Assembly: GCF_000179595.2 (NCBI RefSeq) | Contig: NZ_JH556659.1 | Location: 857,905 to 921,904 of the forward strand | Source of the DNA: Acetivibrio cellulolyticus CD2 | GTDB lineage: Bacteria > Bacillota > Clostridia > Acetivibrionales > Acetivibrionaceae | Direction of reading: 5' to 3' | DNA: 64,000 nucleotides | Shown: one piece after another, positions 1 to 8,221 of the stretch | How the letters are laid out: each line of letters opens with the position of its first letter | Numbering within the stretch: position 1 is the stretch's first letter | Notes under the pieces: model-generated | Databases searched by the model: none | Told to the model about the DNA's origin: nothing | The model's input: only the letters and a program-made list of their open reading frames with translations | Program-made: the position numbers and the translations under genes

Positions 1-231
1 GAGCTTGGTCCTTCAAACATTAATGTAAATTGCATTGCTCCAGGAGTTATTGATACTGATATGTTATGCTCACTATATGAAGATGAAAAAGCTTATTTGA
101 AGGATATGACTCCGCTTTCAAGGCTTGGTAAAGCTATTGATGTTGCAAGTCTGTGTTTATTTCTAGCTTCAGAACAGGCTGATTTTATTACAGGTCAGGT
201 CATAAGCCCTAATGGAGGATTTGTTATATAA
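1..231 (+). CDS. SDR-family oxidoreductase, C-terminal fragment (FabG-like)
   Basis: Frame 1 is open from the window edge to a TAA, giving 76 residues of the C-terminal part of a short-chain dehydrogenase/reductase. The segment NVNCIAPGVIDTDM is the conserved stretch after the catalytic Tyr/Lys, and FITGQVISPNGG is the usual SDR C-terminal strand. The Rossmann GxxxGxG motif and catalytic residues lie before the window, so the substrate cannot be judged; 3-oxoacyl-ACP reductase (FabG) is the commonest match to this type of ending. A hairpin that could terminate transcription follows at 253-312. Confidence 0.85.
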   Translation, partial: ELGPSNINVNCIAPGVIDTDMLCSLYEDEKAYLKDMTPLSRLGKAIDVASLCLFLASEQADFITGQVISPNGGFVI

Positions 232-252
232 AAGTAGATATGTTAAATTTTT

Positions 253-312
253 AGCCACGAAGGTTAAGGTTAATCGTAGAAACGGTTAATTTTGAATTCG
301 TGGCTTTATTAT
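253..312 (+). terminator. Probable terminator after the SDR gene, long loop
   Basis: A perfect 9-bp inverted repeat (AGCCACGAA at 253-261, TTCGTGGCT at 297-305) is followed by TTATTATTTT. The 35-nt loop is long for an intrinsic terminator. The word AGCCACGAAGG recurs at 6854-6864 in the leader of the CbiM-type gene, so a regulatory role in RNA is possible. Confidence 0.5.
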
Positions 313-327
313 TTTCAAGCACCGATT

Positions 328-483
328 ACAAAAGTGAGTATAGCAAATGCAAAAAAAAATAAATCCAATTTCATAGAAGGAATGGATTGCAAAGGTGGAT
401 GTATTGGGGGAGCATTTTGTATAACTTCAGCAGACAGAGCAAAGAAGAACTTAAATATGAACGGAGAGATGAAAAATGTGTGA
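328..483 (+). pseudogene. Relic of an [FeFe]-hydrogenase C-terminus (L3 motif)
   Basis: The open frame through 292-483 reads FIEGMDCKGGCIGGAF followed by TSADRAKKNLN. This matches the L3 region of [FeFe]-hydrogenases, where two Cys in CxGGC bind the H-cluster; compare FIEALACQGGCLGG in the complete homologue at 23078-24418. Nothing resembling the rest of the enzyme (ferredoxin clusters, L1, L2) precedes it, and no good start or ribosome site is present. I read it as the tail of a deleted hydrogenase or hydrogenase-like gene. The spacing of the two Cys and the following Gly residues is intact. Confidence 0.6.
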
Positions 484-611
484 AGTAGATGTGTATCTTA
501 TTTCTTACCCATTTGAATTTATCTGAAAAAATTCTGTTAATTTTATAGAACAGCTGAAGTCTTAGCTGTCTAAATAAAAATATATTTAACTTATTAGGAG
601 GCTTTAAAAAA

Positions 612-2243
612 ATGTTAAAAAGATTTGTTACAATTGCAGTAATTTCTGCATTGACTCTCAGTACAATGATGTTTTCAGGGTGCTCTGACACTGCACCAAA
701 AACAACTGAAGTAAAAGATGAAGCACCAAATTCTGGAAACGCAAACAAAGAAGAACTGATAATGGCTGCAGGAAGCGAGCCTGATGGAGGGTTTGACCCC
801 ACAACAGGCTGGGGGAGGTATGGTTCACCCCTATTTCAAAGTACGCTTTTAAAACGCGACAGTGACATGAAAATAATTAATGACCTGGCTACTGAATATT
901 CTGTAAGCAGTGATGGTCTTGTCTGGACTGTAAAGCTTCGCAAGGATGTTAAATTTTCAGATGGGAAACCTCTTACAGCCGCTGATGTTGTATTTACATA
1001 TGAGACTACCGCAAAAAGCATTTCTGTTGTGGACCTTTCTATAATGAAAAGTGTTGAAGCTGTAGATGATTATACAGTAAAGTATACCTTAAAAAATAAA
1101 CAATCCACATTTATAAATATACTTACAAACACAGGTATAGTGCCAAAACATGCATACAGTCAGGATTATTCCCAAAAGCCTATAGGCTCGGGACCTTTCA
1201 AATTTATTCAATGGGACAAGGGTCAGCAGCTTATTGTTGAGGCCAATCCTGAATACTATGGTGAAAAACCTTACTTTAAAAAGATAACATTTCTCTATCT
1301 AAGTGAAGAAGCTGCCTTTGCAGCAGCACAAGCTGGTGAGGTGGATATAGCTGCTGTAGTTCCTGCCTATGCAAAGCAAAAGGTTAACGGCATGAGGCTT
1401 GAAGCTGTTCAAAGCGTAGATAATCGCGGAATTATGTTTCCGTATGTCAAATCTGGCAGTAAAACAAAGGATGGTTATCCAATTGGTAACGATGTAACGT
1501 CAGATATATCAATTCGTAAAGCTATAAATATTGCTGTTGACAGAAAAGCACTCCTGGATGGCATATTAAACGGTTATGGTTCACCGGCTTACACAATCTG
1601 TGATAAAATGCCATGGTGGAACCCTGATACAGTGATAAAAGATGCTGATGAAGAGGGTGCTAAAAAAATATTAGCAGAAGGCGGCTGGAAAGATACTAAT
1701 GGAGATGGTGTACTTGAAAAGGATAATTTGGCTGCTGAGTTTAAGCTTGTCTATCCTTCAGGTGATCAAACCCGTCAGTCTTTGGCAATAGCCGTTGCCG
1801 ATAAAGTAAAATCCATAGGAATTAAAATTAATGTTGACGGTAAGAGTTGGGATGAAATTAAAACATTGATGTATTCCAACGCCATTCTCTTCGGATGGGG
1901 AAGTCATGATCCGTTAGAAATGTACAACCTTTACAGCAGTAGGTTAAAGGGTCAGGATTATTACAATTCAGGCTATTATGAAAATCCAACTGTTGATGAA
2001 TACTTGAATAAAGCAATGGCAGCACAAAATGAAGCGGAAGCAAATGAGTACTGGAAAAAAGCTCAATGGGACGGCAAAACAGGCTTTTCTGCCAAAGGTG
2101 ATGCTCCATATGCCTGGCTTGTTAACCTGAACCATCTTTATCTTGTAAATGAAAAGCTGAACATCGGAAAACAGAAAATTCACCCACATGGACATGGATG
2201 GCCGCTTACAGACAATATTGAAGAATGGCACTGGGAAAATTAA
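612..2243 (+). CDS. ABC transporter solute-binding lipoprotein, family 5 (peptide/nickel type)
   Basis: 543 aa. The N-terminus is a lipoprotein signal (MLKRF, hydrophobic run, then FSGC lipobox with Cys near residue 24), so it is anchored outside the membrane. The body has the family-5 (Dpp/Opp/NikA) hallmarks: LRKDVKFSDGKPLTAADVVFT, GSGPFKF, and IRKAINIAVDRKALL. It heads an operon of two permeases and two ATPases and would deliver ligand to them. The extreme C-terminus is His-rich (H524, H526, H528 in IHPHGHGWP, and H540), which with the CbiM-type gene downstream hints at metal or metal-chelate uptake; this is inference, since peptides are the other common substrate. The AGGAGG at 596-601 supports the ATG at 612. 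Confidence 0.9.
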   Translation: MLKRFVTIAVISALTLSTMMFSGCSDTAPKTTEVKDEAPNSGNANKEELIMAAGSEPDGGFDPTTGWGRYGSPLFQSTLLKRDSDMKIINDLATEYSVSSDGLVWTVKLRKDVKFSDGKPLTAADVVFTYETTAKSISVVDLSIMKSVEAVDDYTVKYTLKNKQSTFINILTNTGIVPKHAYSQDYSQKPIGSGPFKFIQWDKGQQLIVEANPEYYGEKPYFKKITFLYLSEEAAFAAAQAGEVDIAAVVPAYAKQKVNGMRLEAVQSVDNRGIMFPYVKSGSKTKDGYPIGNDVTSDISIRKAINIAVDRKALLDGILNGYGSPAYTICDKMPWWNPDTVIKDADEEGAKKILAEGGWKDTNGDGVLEKDNLAAEFKLVYPSGDQTRQSLAIAVADKVKSIGIKINVDGKSWDEIKTLMYSNAILFGWGSHDPLEMYNLYSSRLKGQDYYNSGYYENPTVDEYLNKAMAAQNEAEANEYWKKAQWDGKTGFSAKGDAPYAWLVNLNHLYLVNEKLNIGKQKIHPHGHGWPLTDNIEEWHWEN

Positions 2244-2256
2244 AGGAGCATAATTT

Positions 2257-3246
2257 ATGGATAATGGTATATTAAAATTTATTGCCGGAAAGAGCATTAG
2301 GATTTTATCCTTGCTTGCTGCCTTGTGTGTCGTGTCTTTTGCATTGGTAAGCCATTCGCCGATTGATCCTGTACAGGCTTATATAGGTGCAGATATGATG
2401 AAGGTAAGTCCTGAACAGAGGGAAAAAATTGCAGAACATTGGGGGCTTAATAAGCCCCCTGTTGAAAGGTTTATGCAGTGGGGTAAATCTGTGATTCATG
2501 GTGATTTTGGAACTTCAATGATTTATAGGAGTCCTGTCTTAAAGGTTATAAAAGACAGGTTTATAGCATCCCTTGCCCTTATGGGAATTGCTTGGGTTTT
2601 ATCGGGAGTTCTTGGCTTTTTAATGGGAATTTTAGCTGCTATGAATAGGGGAAAACTCATAGATAGGTGCATTAAGTGGTACAGTCTGACCCTTGCCTCA
2701 ACACCGACTTTTTGGCTGGGACTTTTACTTTTAATAGTTTTTTCGGTATGGCTTGGATGGTTTCCTATTGGTATGGGTGTTCCGGCCGGGGTTTTGTCTA
2801 AGGATGTAACGTTGGCAAACCGTATCAGCCATATTATTCTTCCTGCATTGACCTTAAGCATCGTAGGAGTTGCAAATATAGCACTTCATACAAGACAAAA
2901 GCTTATGGATGTATTGGACAGCGATTATGTACTTTTTGCACGTGCAAAGGGAGAGCATGGTGTAAAGCTTCTTATGAGGCATGGACTTCGCAATATTGCA
3001 ATTCCTGCCATAACTCTTCAGTTCGCTTCCTTAAGCGAACTTTTTGGAGGTTCGGTTCTTGCAGAGCAGGTGTTTTCCTATCCGGGTCTTGGACAAGCTA
3101 CAGTGCAGGCTGGTCTTAGAGGAGATGTGCCCTTGCTTTTAGGAATTGTTCTTTTTAGTGCAGTATTTGTATTCACCGGTAATTTATTAGCAGATATTAT
3201 ATACAGGGTGGTAGACCCAAGAATAAAGGGGGTAAAAGCAGCATGA
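2257..3246 (+). CDS. ABC transporter permease, DppB/NikB type
   Basis: 329 aa inner-membrane permease with about six predicted helices. The first helix lies near residues 12-32 and is followed by the long extracytoplasmic segment typical of DppB/NikB (SPIDPVQAYIGADM). The EAA-like coupling loop is seen in ARAKGEHGVKLLMRHGLRN near residues 228-246, and the C-terminal block LAEQVFSYPGLGQATVQA is diagnostic of the family. It starts 13 bases after the binding-protein gene with AAAGGAG ahead of the ATG, and its end overlaps the next permease by 4 bases, so the two are translationally coupled. It forms the channel with the DppC-type partner. Confidence 0.93.
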   Translation: MDNGILKFIAGKSIRILSLLAALCVVSFALVSHSPIDPVQAYIGADMMKVSPEQREKIAEHWGLNKPPVERFMQWGKSVIHGDFGTSMIYRSPVLKVIKDRFIASLALMGIAWVLSGVLGFLMGILAAMNRGKLIDRCIKWYSLTLASTPTFWLGLLLLIVFSVWLGWFPIGMGVPAGVLSKDVTLANRISHIILPALTLSIVGVANIALHTRQKLMDVLDSDYVLFARAKGEHGVKLLMRHGLRNIAIPAITLQFASLSELFGGSVLAEQVFSYPGLGQATVQAGLRGDVPLLLGIVLFSAVFVFTGNLLADIIYRVVDPRIKGVKAA

Positions 3247-4115
3247 GCACTCTAGCTTCAGATATCGGGCTAAAAAAGCACATAGAGCTATTACCAAAGT
3301 TAAACAGAAGGCAAAAAACTTTTATGATGATAATTTTCTCATCTATGGTTTTAGTGCTGATAATGGCTTTAAGCTTAATTTTGGGGGATGAAAGAATTGC
3401 TACTCATTTAGATTCCAAAAATCTTGCTCCATCCCTGTCACATCCATTTGGAACAGATTGGCTTGGGCGGGATATGTTTACCCGAACAGTGAAAGGTTTA
3501 TCACTAAGCATCTATATAGGGATTATTGCATCTTTTATAAGTGTTGTAGTGGCCTTGGTACTTGGCCTTGCTTCTGCAACCATGGGTAAAGCAGTTGATG
3601 CAATAATAACCTGGTTTGTCGATTTGTTTATGGGAATGCCTCACCTTGTGGCAATTTTGCTCATTGCGTTTGCTTTGGGTGGAGGTGCTAAAGGAGTAAT
3701 AATAGGTGTAGCTTGTACCCATTGGACTAGCCTCACACGTGTAATACGTGCAGAGATATTGCAGCTAAAACAGGCAGAGTATATACAGGTTTCAAAGCAT
3801 ATGGGTAAAAGCCCTGTATGGACTGCAATACATCATATGCTTCCACACTTGATACCTCAGATTTTTGTGGGGTTTTTGTTGCTCTTTCCTCATGCAATAC
3901 TTCATGAAGCTTCAATAACTTTTTTGGGTTTCGGTTTATCTCCACACAAACCGGCAATTGGGGTAATCCTTTCAGAATCCATGAAGTATCTCTCAACCGG
4001 AATGTGGTGGTTGGCGTTTTTTCCCGGTCTTTCATTATTGATTATAGTAAGGGCCTTTGACATAATAGGTGAAAACCTGAGACTACTAATAGATCCTCAT
4101 AATGCACAAGAATAG
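3243..4115 (+). CDS. ABC transporter permease, DppC/NikC type
   Basis: 290 aa permease paired with the preceding DppB-type subunit; the ATG overlaps that stop (ATGA). The family markers GTDWLGRDMFTRTVKG, the EAA loop SKHMGKSPVWTAIHHMLPH and the block HEASITFLGFGLSP are all present in order. About six membrane helices are visible. Its cytoplasmic EAA loop should dock on the ATPases encoded immediately downstream. Nothing is truncated. Substrate specificity cannot be read from the permeases alone. Confidence 0.93.
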   Translation: MSTLASDIGLKKHIELLPKLNRRQKTFMMIIFSSMVLVLIMALSLILGDERIATHLDSKNLAPSLSHPFGTDWLGRDMFTRTVKGLSLSIYIGIIASFISVVVALVLGLASATMGKAVDAIITWFVDLFMGMPHLVAILLIAFALGGGAKGVIIGVACTHWTSLTRVIRAEILQLKQAEYIQVSKHMGKSPVWTAIHHMLPHLIPQIFVGFLLLFPHAILHEASITFLGFGLSPHKPAIGVILSESMKYLSTGMWWLAFFPGLSLLIIVRAFDIIGENLRLLIDPHNAQE

Positions 4116-4130
4116 AAGGGGGCGTTTACA

Positions 4131-5045
4131 TTGCTTACAGTTAAGGATCTTTCCATTTCCTTTACACAATATGAAAAAGGTATGAGACAAAAAAACATGA
4201 GGGTTATCTCAAATCTTAATATAACAATAAAACCTGGTAAAATACTTGCCATAGTTGGTTCAAGCGGTTCGGGAAAGAGCCTTCTTGCTCATGCCATACT
4301 TGGAATTTTACCTCAAAATGCAAAAGTTACAGGTTCAATAAAATATAAGGGTGAGGAACTTACACAAAAGCTGCAAAATAAGCTGAGGGGAAATGAAATC
4401 ACATTGATTCCTCAATCGGTAAATTATCTTGACCCACTTATGAAGGTTGGTGCTCAAGTTCGTAGTTCAAGGGATAAGGATGCTTTGGAAAAACAGAGCA
4501 GTGTCTTTAATAGGTACTCTCTTCACAGCAAAGTCGGAAGCCTTTTTCCGTTTCAGCTTTCAGGCGGTATGGCAAGACGTGTACTTGTAGCTTCAGCAGT
4601 AGTTGGCGGAGCAAAGCTCATTATTGCAGATGAACCTACACCAGGACTTCATCCCGATGTAGTAAAAGAGACACTTGGGCATCTACGTGAACTGGCTGAT
4701 GAAGGCTGCGGGGTTATGCTTATTACCCATGATATAGGCACTGCTGTTAATGTTGCCGATGATATTGCTGTTTTTTACGCAGGTACCACAATAGAGGTTG
4801 CTCCTGTAAGTAATTTTACTGAAAAAGGTGAACTATTGCGTCATCCATATACAAAGGCTCTCTGGAATGCTTTGCCTCAGAATGAATTTACAGCAATAAC
4901 AGGCTTCCAGCCATCTCATAGTAAAATCCATGGAGGATGCCTTTTCCATCCTAGGTGTACAACAAAAAGCCAGGAATGTATGGAAAAGCAGCCTGAAATG
5001 AGAGAACTGCGCAATGGAAGAGTGAGGTGTAATCATGCTACTTAA
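4131..5045 (+). CDS. ABC transporter ATPase, DppD/NikD type
   Basis: 304 aa. Walker A GSSGSGKS, Q-loop PQS, signature LSGGMARR, Walker B LIIADEP and the H-loop ITHD occur in order, so it should hydrolyse ATP. The Cys-containing C-terminal extension (GCLFHPRCTTKSQEC) is the oligopeptide/dipeptide-type C-terminal domain, which in related importers carries an iron-sulfur site. Translation starts at TTG 4131, which has GAAGGGGGCG just upstream. The end overlaps the next ATPase gene by 11 bases, so the two ATPases are likely made in step and form a heterodimer. Confidence 0.92.
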   Translation: MLTVKDLSISFTQYEKGMRQKNMRVISNLNITIKPGKILAIVGSSGSGKSLLAHAILGILPQNAKVTGSIKYKGEELTQKLQNKLRGNEITLIPQSVNYLDPLMKVGAQVRSSRDKDALEKQSSVFNRYSLHSKVGSLFPFQLSGGMARRVLVASAVVGGAKLIIADEPTPGLHPDVVKETLGHLRELADEGCGVMLITHDIGTAVNVADDIAVFYAGTTIEVAPVSNFTEKGELLRHPYTKALWNALPQNEFTAITGFQPSHSKIHGGCLFHPRCTTKSQECMEKQPEMRELRNGRVRCNHAT

Positions 5046-5640
5046 TGCAAAAAATATTTGCTTCAGATATGGAAAAGGTTTATGGATACTGAAGGGTTTT
5101 AACCTACAGCTAAAGTCTGGTGAGGTTGTTGGTTTATCAGGTCCTAGTGGCTGCGGCAAAACTTCTCTTTCAAGAATACTTTCGGGGTATATGTCTCCTG
5201 ATGAAGGCAGCGTGACCTTGGATGGAGAACCTTTACCAAGGAAAGGTTTTAGCCCTGTACAACTTGTTTTTCAGCATCCTGAAAAGGCAATCAACCCTAG
5301 ATGGCAGATGTATAAAACATTAAACGAAGGCTGGTCACCCGACGGAGAGCTTTTGGAATCCTTGGGGATAGAGGAGAACTGGTTTAAAAGATGGCCAAAC
5401 GAGCTTTCAGGTGGTGAACTGCAAAGGTTCTGTGTAGCTCGTGCCCTAAGCACTGATACAAGATTTCTGATTGCAGACGAAATGACCACGATGCTTGATG
5501 CCATTACCCAAGCACAAATATGGAAGGTGGTTTTGGATACAGCAAAAAGAAATAATATGGGAGTGCTTGTAGTAAGCCATGAAGAGCATTTGATTAATCG
5601 GTTGTGTGATAGAGTAGTTAAGATGGATACTTGTTTATAA
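5035..5640 (+). CDS. ABC transporter ATPase, DppF/NikE type, short form
   Basis: 201 aa. Walker A GPSGCGKTS, Q-loop FQHPEKAINPRW, signature LSGGELQRF, Walker B FLIADEMTTMLD and the H-loop VVSHEEH are all present. Unlike its partner it lacks the C-terminal peptide-transporter domain, and it is shorter than typical DppF (about 320 aa). The DEMTTMLDA wording, in place of DEPTSALD, recurs in short ATPases of nickel/metallophore-type importers as far as I recall. It is the last gene of the five-gene ABC operon. The start is inside the end of the preceding gene. Confidence 0.9.
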   Translation: MLLNAKNICFRYGKGLWILKGFNLQLKSGEVVGLSGPSGCGKTSLSRILSGYMSPDEGSVTLDGEPLPRKGFSPVQLVFQHPEKAINPRWQMYKTLNEGWSPDGELLESLGIEENWFKRWPNELSGGELQRFCVARALSTDTRFLIADEMTTMLDAITQAQIWKVVLDTAKRNNMGVLVVSHEEHLINRLCDRVVKMDTCL

Positions 5641-5699
5641 TATACTTTTTTAATACTGGTAAAGATTAGTGTGAATAAACCAATTAAAAGGAGCTTTGT

Positions 5700-6743
5700 A
5701 TGGGAAAAAGATATCTAATTACCGGAGGGGCAGGCTTTTTGGGGATCAATCTTATAAGATTTTTACTAAAAAAGGGTTGTTCAGTAATTTCTCTGGATAC
5801 GGCAGACTTTGAATATGATGATGTTAAAAACGATATCAGAATTATCAAGGGTGACATCAGGGATAGAAAAATTGTTGATAAGTCAATGGAACAGATAGAT
5901 ATTGTTGTTCATACTGCTGCCGCATTGCCATTATATAAAAAAGAAGATATTTTCTCCACGGATATCGATGGCACAAGAAATATAGTTGATTCAGCATTTA
6001 ATCATGGAGTGGAAAGGGTAATTCACATTTCTTCAACAGCTGTTTATGGGATTCCTGACCATCATCCGTTAATGGAAAACGATAGACTTGATGGGGTTGG
6101 GTATTATGGTGAAGCAAAGATAAAGGCGGAAGAAGTATGCCAGGAATATAGGAAAAAAGGGATGTGCATTCCGGTATTGCGCCCAAAATCTTTTATAGGG
6201 CCGGAAAGGCTTGGTGTTTTTGCTCTCTTCTATGATTGGGCAAAGGACGGAAAGGGTTTTCCAATGATAGGAAACGGAAGAAACCGCTATCAGTTTCTCG
6301 ATGTTGAGGATTTATGTGAAGCAATCTATCTTGCTGCTGAAGGAGATAAGGATAAGGTAAATGATACTTTTAATATTGGTGCTAAAGAATTTACTACCAT
6401 GAGAGAAGATTATCAAGCAGTACTTGACTATGCTGGCTTTGGTAAAAAAATTAAAGGCTTTCCAGCAAAACCAATGATACTTACACTAAGATTTCTGGAG
6501 TTTTTAAAGTTGTCTCCACTATATAAATGGGTATATGAGACAGCCTGCGAAGATTCATTCGTTTCTATAGAAAAAGCTGAAAAAATTCTTGGATACAAAC
6601 CGAAATATTCAAATAAGGATGCCTTGTTGCGAAACTATAAATGGTATTTGGAAAATCTCGCGGAATTCGAGAACAAAACTGGAATTTCCCATAGAGTACC
6701 ATGGAAGCAAGGTGTGCTTAAGCTGGTTAAGGTCTTCTTTTAA
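5700..6743 (+). CDS. NAD-dependent epimerase/dehydratase (extended SDR)
   Basis: 347 aa. The N-terminus has the nucleotide-binding motif GGAGFLG, an acidic residue follows the second strand (LDTADFEYDD), and the catalytic YxxxK appears as YYGEAKIKAEE near residue 139. A Ser/Thr (SSTAVYG) lies upstream, as expected for the triad. Such enzymes modify NDP-sugars or act on related polyols; the product here is not identifiable. AAAGGAG precedes the ATG. It is separated from the ABC operon by 59 bases and could be co-transcribed with it; no terminator is visible between them. Confidence 0.85.
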   Translation: MGKRYLITGGAGFLGINLIRFLLKKGCSVISLDTADFEYDDVKNDIRIIKGDIRDRKIVDKSMEQIDIVVHTAAALPLYKKEDIFSTDIDGTRNIVDSAFNHGVERVIHISSTAVYGIPDHHPLMENDRLDGVGYYGEAKIKAEEVCQEYRKKGMCIPVLRPKSFIGPERLGVFALFYDWAKDGKGFPMIGNGRNRYQFLDVEDLCEAIYLAAEGDKDKVNDTFNIGAKEFTTMREDYQAVLDYAGFGKKIKGFPAKPMILTLRFLEFLKLSPLYKWVYETACEDSFVSIEKAEKILGYKPKYSNKDALLRNYKWYLENLAEFENKTGISHRVPWKQGVLKLVKVFF

Positions 6744-6802
6744 GCAGAAAGTTGTATATGTTTATAACACAGGACACAGGACTATATTGTATTGGAAAAA
6801 CT

Positions 6803-6842
6803 CATTGACTAATAATTATGGTTTATGTTATATTAGTCAATG
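6803..6842 (+). promoter_or_regulatory. Palindromic operator with 16-nt spacer over a promoter (NikR-like layout)
   Basis: CATTGACTAATA (6803-6814) and TATTAGTCAATG (6831-6842) are perfect 12-nt inverted arms separated by 16 nt. The left arm holds a -35 (TTGACT, 6805-6810) and the right arm holds the -10 (TTATAT, 6828-6833) at 17-nt spacing, so a protein bound here would block RNA polymerase. Two half-sites separated by N16 is the geometry known for NikR in enterobacteria; the bases differ, so NikR is an inference from layout and from the metal permease downstream. Confidence 0.5.
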
Positions 6843-6852
6843 ATATGAAATG

Positions 6853-6951
6853 AAGCCACGAAGGCTTTTTAAACTAATTTTACTTTTTAACTTTGGGATG
6901 AACCCAAAAAAGTAGCTATGGGTAGTAGCTCTTTTTTGGGCTTTTATATTT
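6853..6951 (+). promoter_or_regulatory. Structured leader with mutually exclusive hairpins (attenuator candidate)
   Basis: After a small hairpin (AAGCC/GGCTT, 6853-6867), TTTGGG (6892-6897) can pair with CCCAAA (6903-6908). The same CCCAAA begins a longer hairpin: CCCAAAAAAG (6903-6912) pairs perfectly with CTTTTTTGGG (6931-6940), with AGCT/AGCT (6914-6917, 6927-6930) inside, followed by CTTTTATATTTTT. The long hairpin resembles an intrinsic terminator placed just before the ribosome site of the permease gene. I do not recognise a cobalamin or NiCo riboswitch core. Confidence 0.5.
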
Positions 6952-6967
6952 TTAAGGAGGGATTTAC

Positions 6968-8026
6968 ATGCATATGGCTGATGCCTTGATTTCACCTGCC
7001 GTAGGTGGAATTATGATGGCAGCAACTGTTGGTGTTGCTGCTTACTCAATAAAAAAAATAAAGAATGATCTGGATGAAAAGAAAATTCCATTAATGGGAG
7101 TAATGGGAGCATTTATATTTGCATCTCAGATGATAAACTTTTCTATACCTGGAACAGGTTCAAGCGGTCATCTTGGGGGAGGTATGCTTCTTGCAATATT
7201 GCTTGGCCCATATGAAGGGTTTCTTGCTATGGCATCAATATTATTAATTCAGGCATTGTTTTTTGGAGACGGAGGATTACTTGCTTATGGCTGTAATGTT
7301 TTTAATTTAGGCTTTTATACTTGCTTTATTGCGTATCCTTTTATTTATAAATTTTTTACAAGAAAAGGAGTTAATCCTAAGCGAATTTTTGGGGCATCAA
7401 TGATATCAGCAGTGATTGGACTTCAAATGGGTGCATTTAGTGTTGTAATGGAGACATTTTTGTCTGGAAAAACAGAATTACCTTTTGGAACTTTTGTTCT
7501 GCTTATGCAGCCTATTCACTTGGCAATTGGAGTGGTTGAGGGCTTAGTAACAGCAGCAGTTGTTACTTTTGTATGGAAGGCAAGACCTGAAATATTAGAA
7601 AGATCAGCTAGTGGAGAGGCACTTGGCAATATATCTATGAAGAAAGTTTTGACTGGGCTTTTAGTTGCTGTTATAGTAGTTGGTGGAGTTTTTTCGTGGT
7701 TTGCATCAGCAAATCCAGATGGTCTGGAATGGTCTATGTTTAGGACTGCTGGAAAAGAAGAACTTGAAGAGCCAAATGGAATCCATAAAACATTATCTGA
7801 AATACAGAGTAAGACAGCATTTTTACCGGATTACGGTTTTAAAGGAAATGAGAGCGAAAATGCAGAAGAACCTGCCAACAAAGAAACTGAAGAAGTTTGG
7901 CCTGCTGTTAGTGCCGGAACAAGTGTTTCAGGTGTTGTTGGAGGTGTATTGACACTTACATTGGCGACAATCACTGGGCTGATTATTGGTATGGTCAAAA
8001 AAATGAAAAGAAGAAAAATTGCTTAA
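6968..8026 (+). CDS. cbiM: CbiM/NikM-type metal permease with C-terminal NikN/CbiN-like segment
   Basis: 352 aa membrane protein of the energy-coupling-factor type cobalt/nickel importers. It begins MHMADALISPAVGG; the N-terminal Met-His of this family is part of the metal site. About seven helices follow, with the conserved GSSGHLGGGMLLAILLGP. The C-terminal third (ANPDGLEWSMFRTAG, then a final helix) resembles the small CbiN/NikN component, so this is a fused M-N form. No cbiQ (transmembrane) or cbiO (ATPase) gene follows; an integrase and mobile debris do. CbiMN without QO is known to retain some transport in related systems. AAGGAGG at 6954-6960 fixes the start. Confidence 0.85.
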   Translation: MHMADALISPAVGGIMMAATVGVAAYSIKKIKNDLDEKKIPLMGVMGAFIFASQMINFSIPGTGSSGHLGGGMLLAILLGPYEGFLAMASILLIQALFFGDGGLLAYGCNVFNLGFYTCFIAYPFIYKFFTRKGVNPKRIFGASMISAVIGLQMGAFSVVMETFLSGKTELPFGTFVLLMQPIHLAIGVVEGLVTAAVVTFVWKARPEILERSASGEALGNISMKKVLTGLLVAVIVVGGVFSWFASANPDGLEWSMFRTAGKEELEEPNGIHKTLSEIQSKTAFLPDYGFKGNESENAEEPANKETEEVWPAVSAGTSVSGVVGGVLTLTLATITGLIIGMVKKMKRRKIA

Positions 8027-8174
8027 TCAAAGCACTTGCTAATGATTATCAAGAGCAAATAATTTCTGAGGAATTATTTGGTCAACTCAGATGATTCTTA
8101 AAAGAGAAGCTCAAAGCATAATAATAAAGTAGTAAGACGTGCTCGAACATGTAAACTATATACACATAACTTTG

Positions 8175-8218
8175 AAGCCCCTATAATTAAAGTATAGTAA
8201 TTATGAAAGGGGCTTTTT
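8175..8218 (+). terminator. Terminator hairpin that also contains the integrase ribosome site
   Basis: AAGCCCCT (8175-8182) pairs with AGGGGCTT (8208-8215), followed by TTT. It can end the permease transcript. The right arm contains AAAGGGG, the only ribosome-binding sequence for the integrase that starts at TTG 8222, so folding would hide that site. Confidence 0.6.
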
Positions 8219-8221
8219 GCT

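Noticed and set aside
6840-6967. Cobalamin or NiCo riboswitch before cbiM
   Set aside because: I find neither the cobalamin box nor the conserved NiCo junction bases; only overlapping hairpins remain, so it is reported as an unclassified leader.
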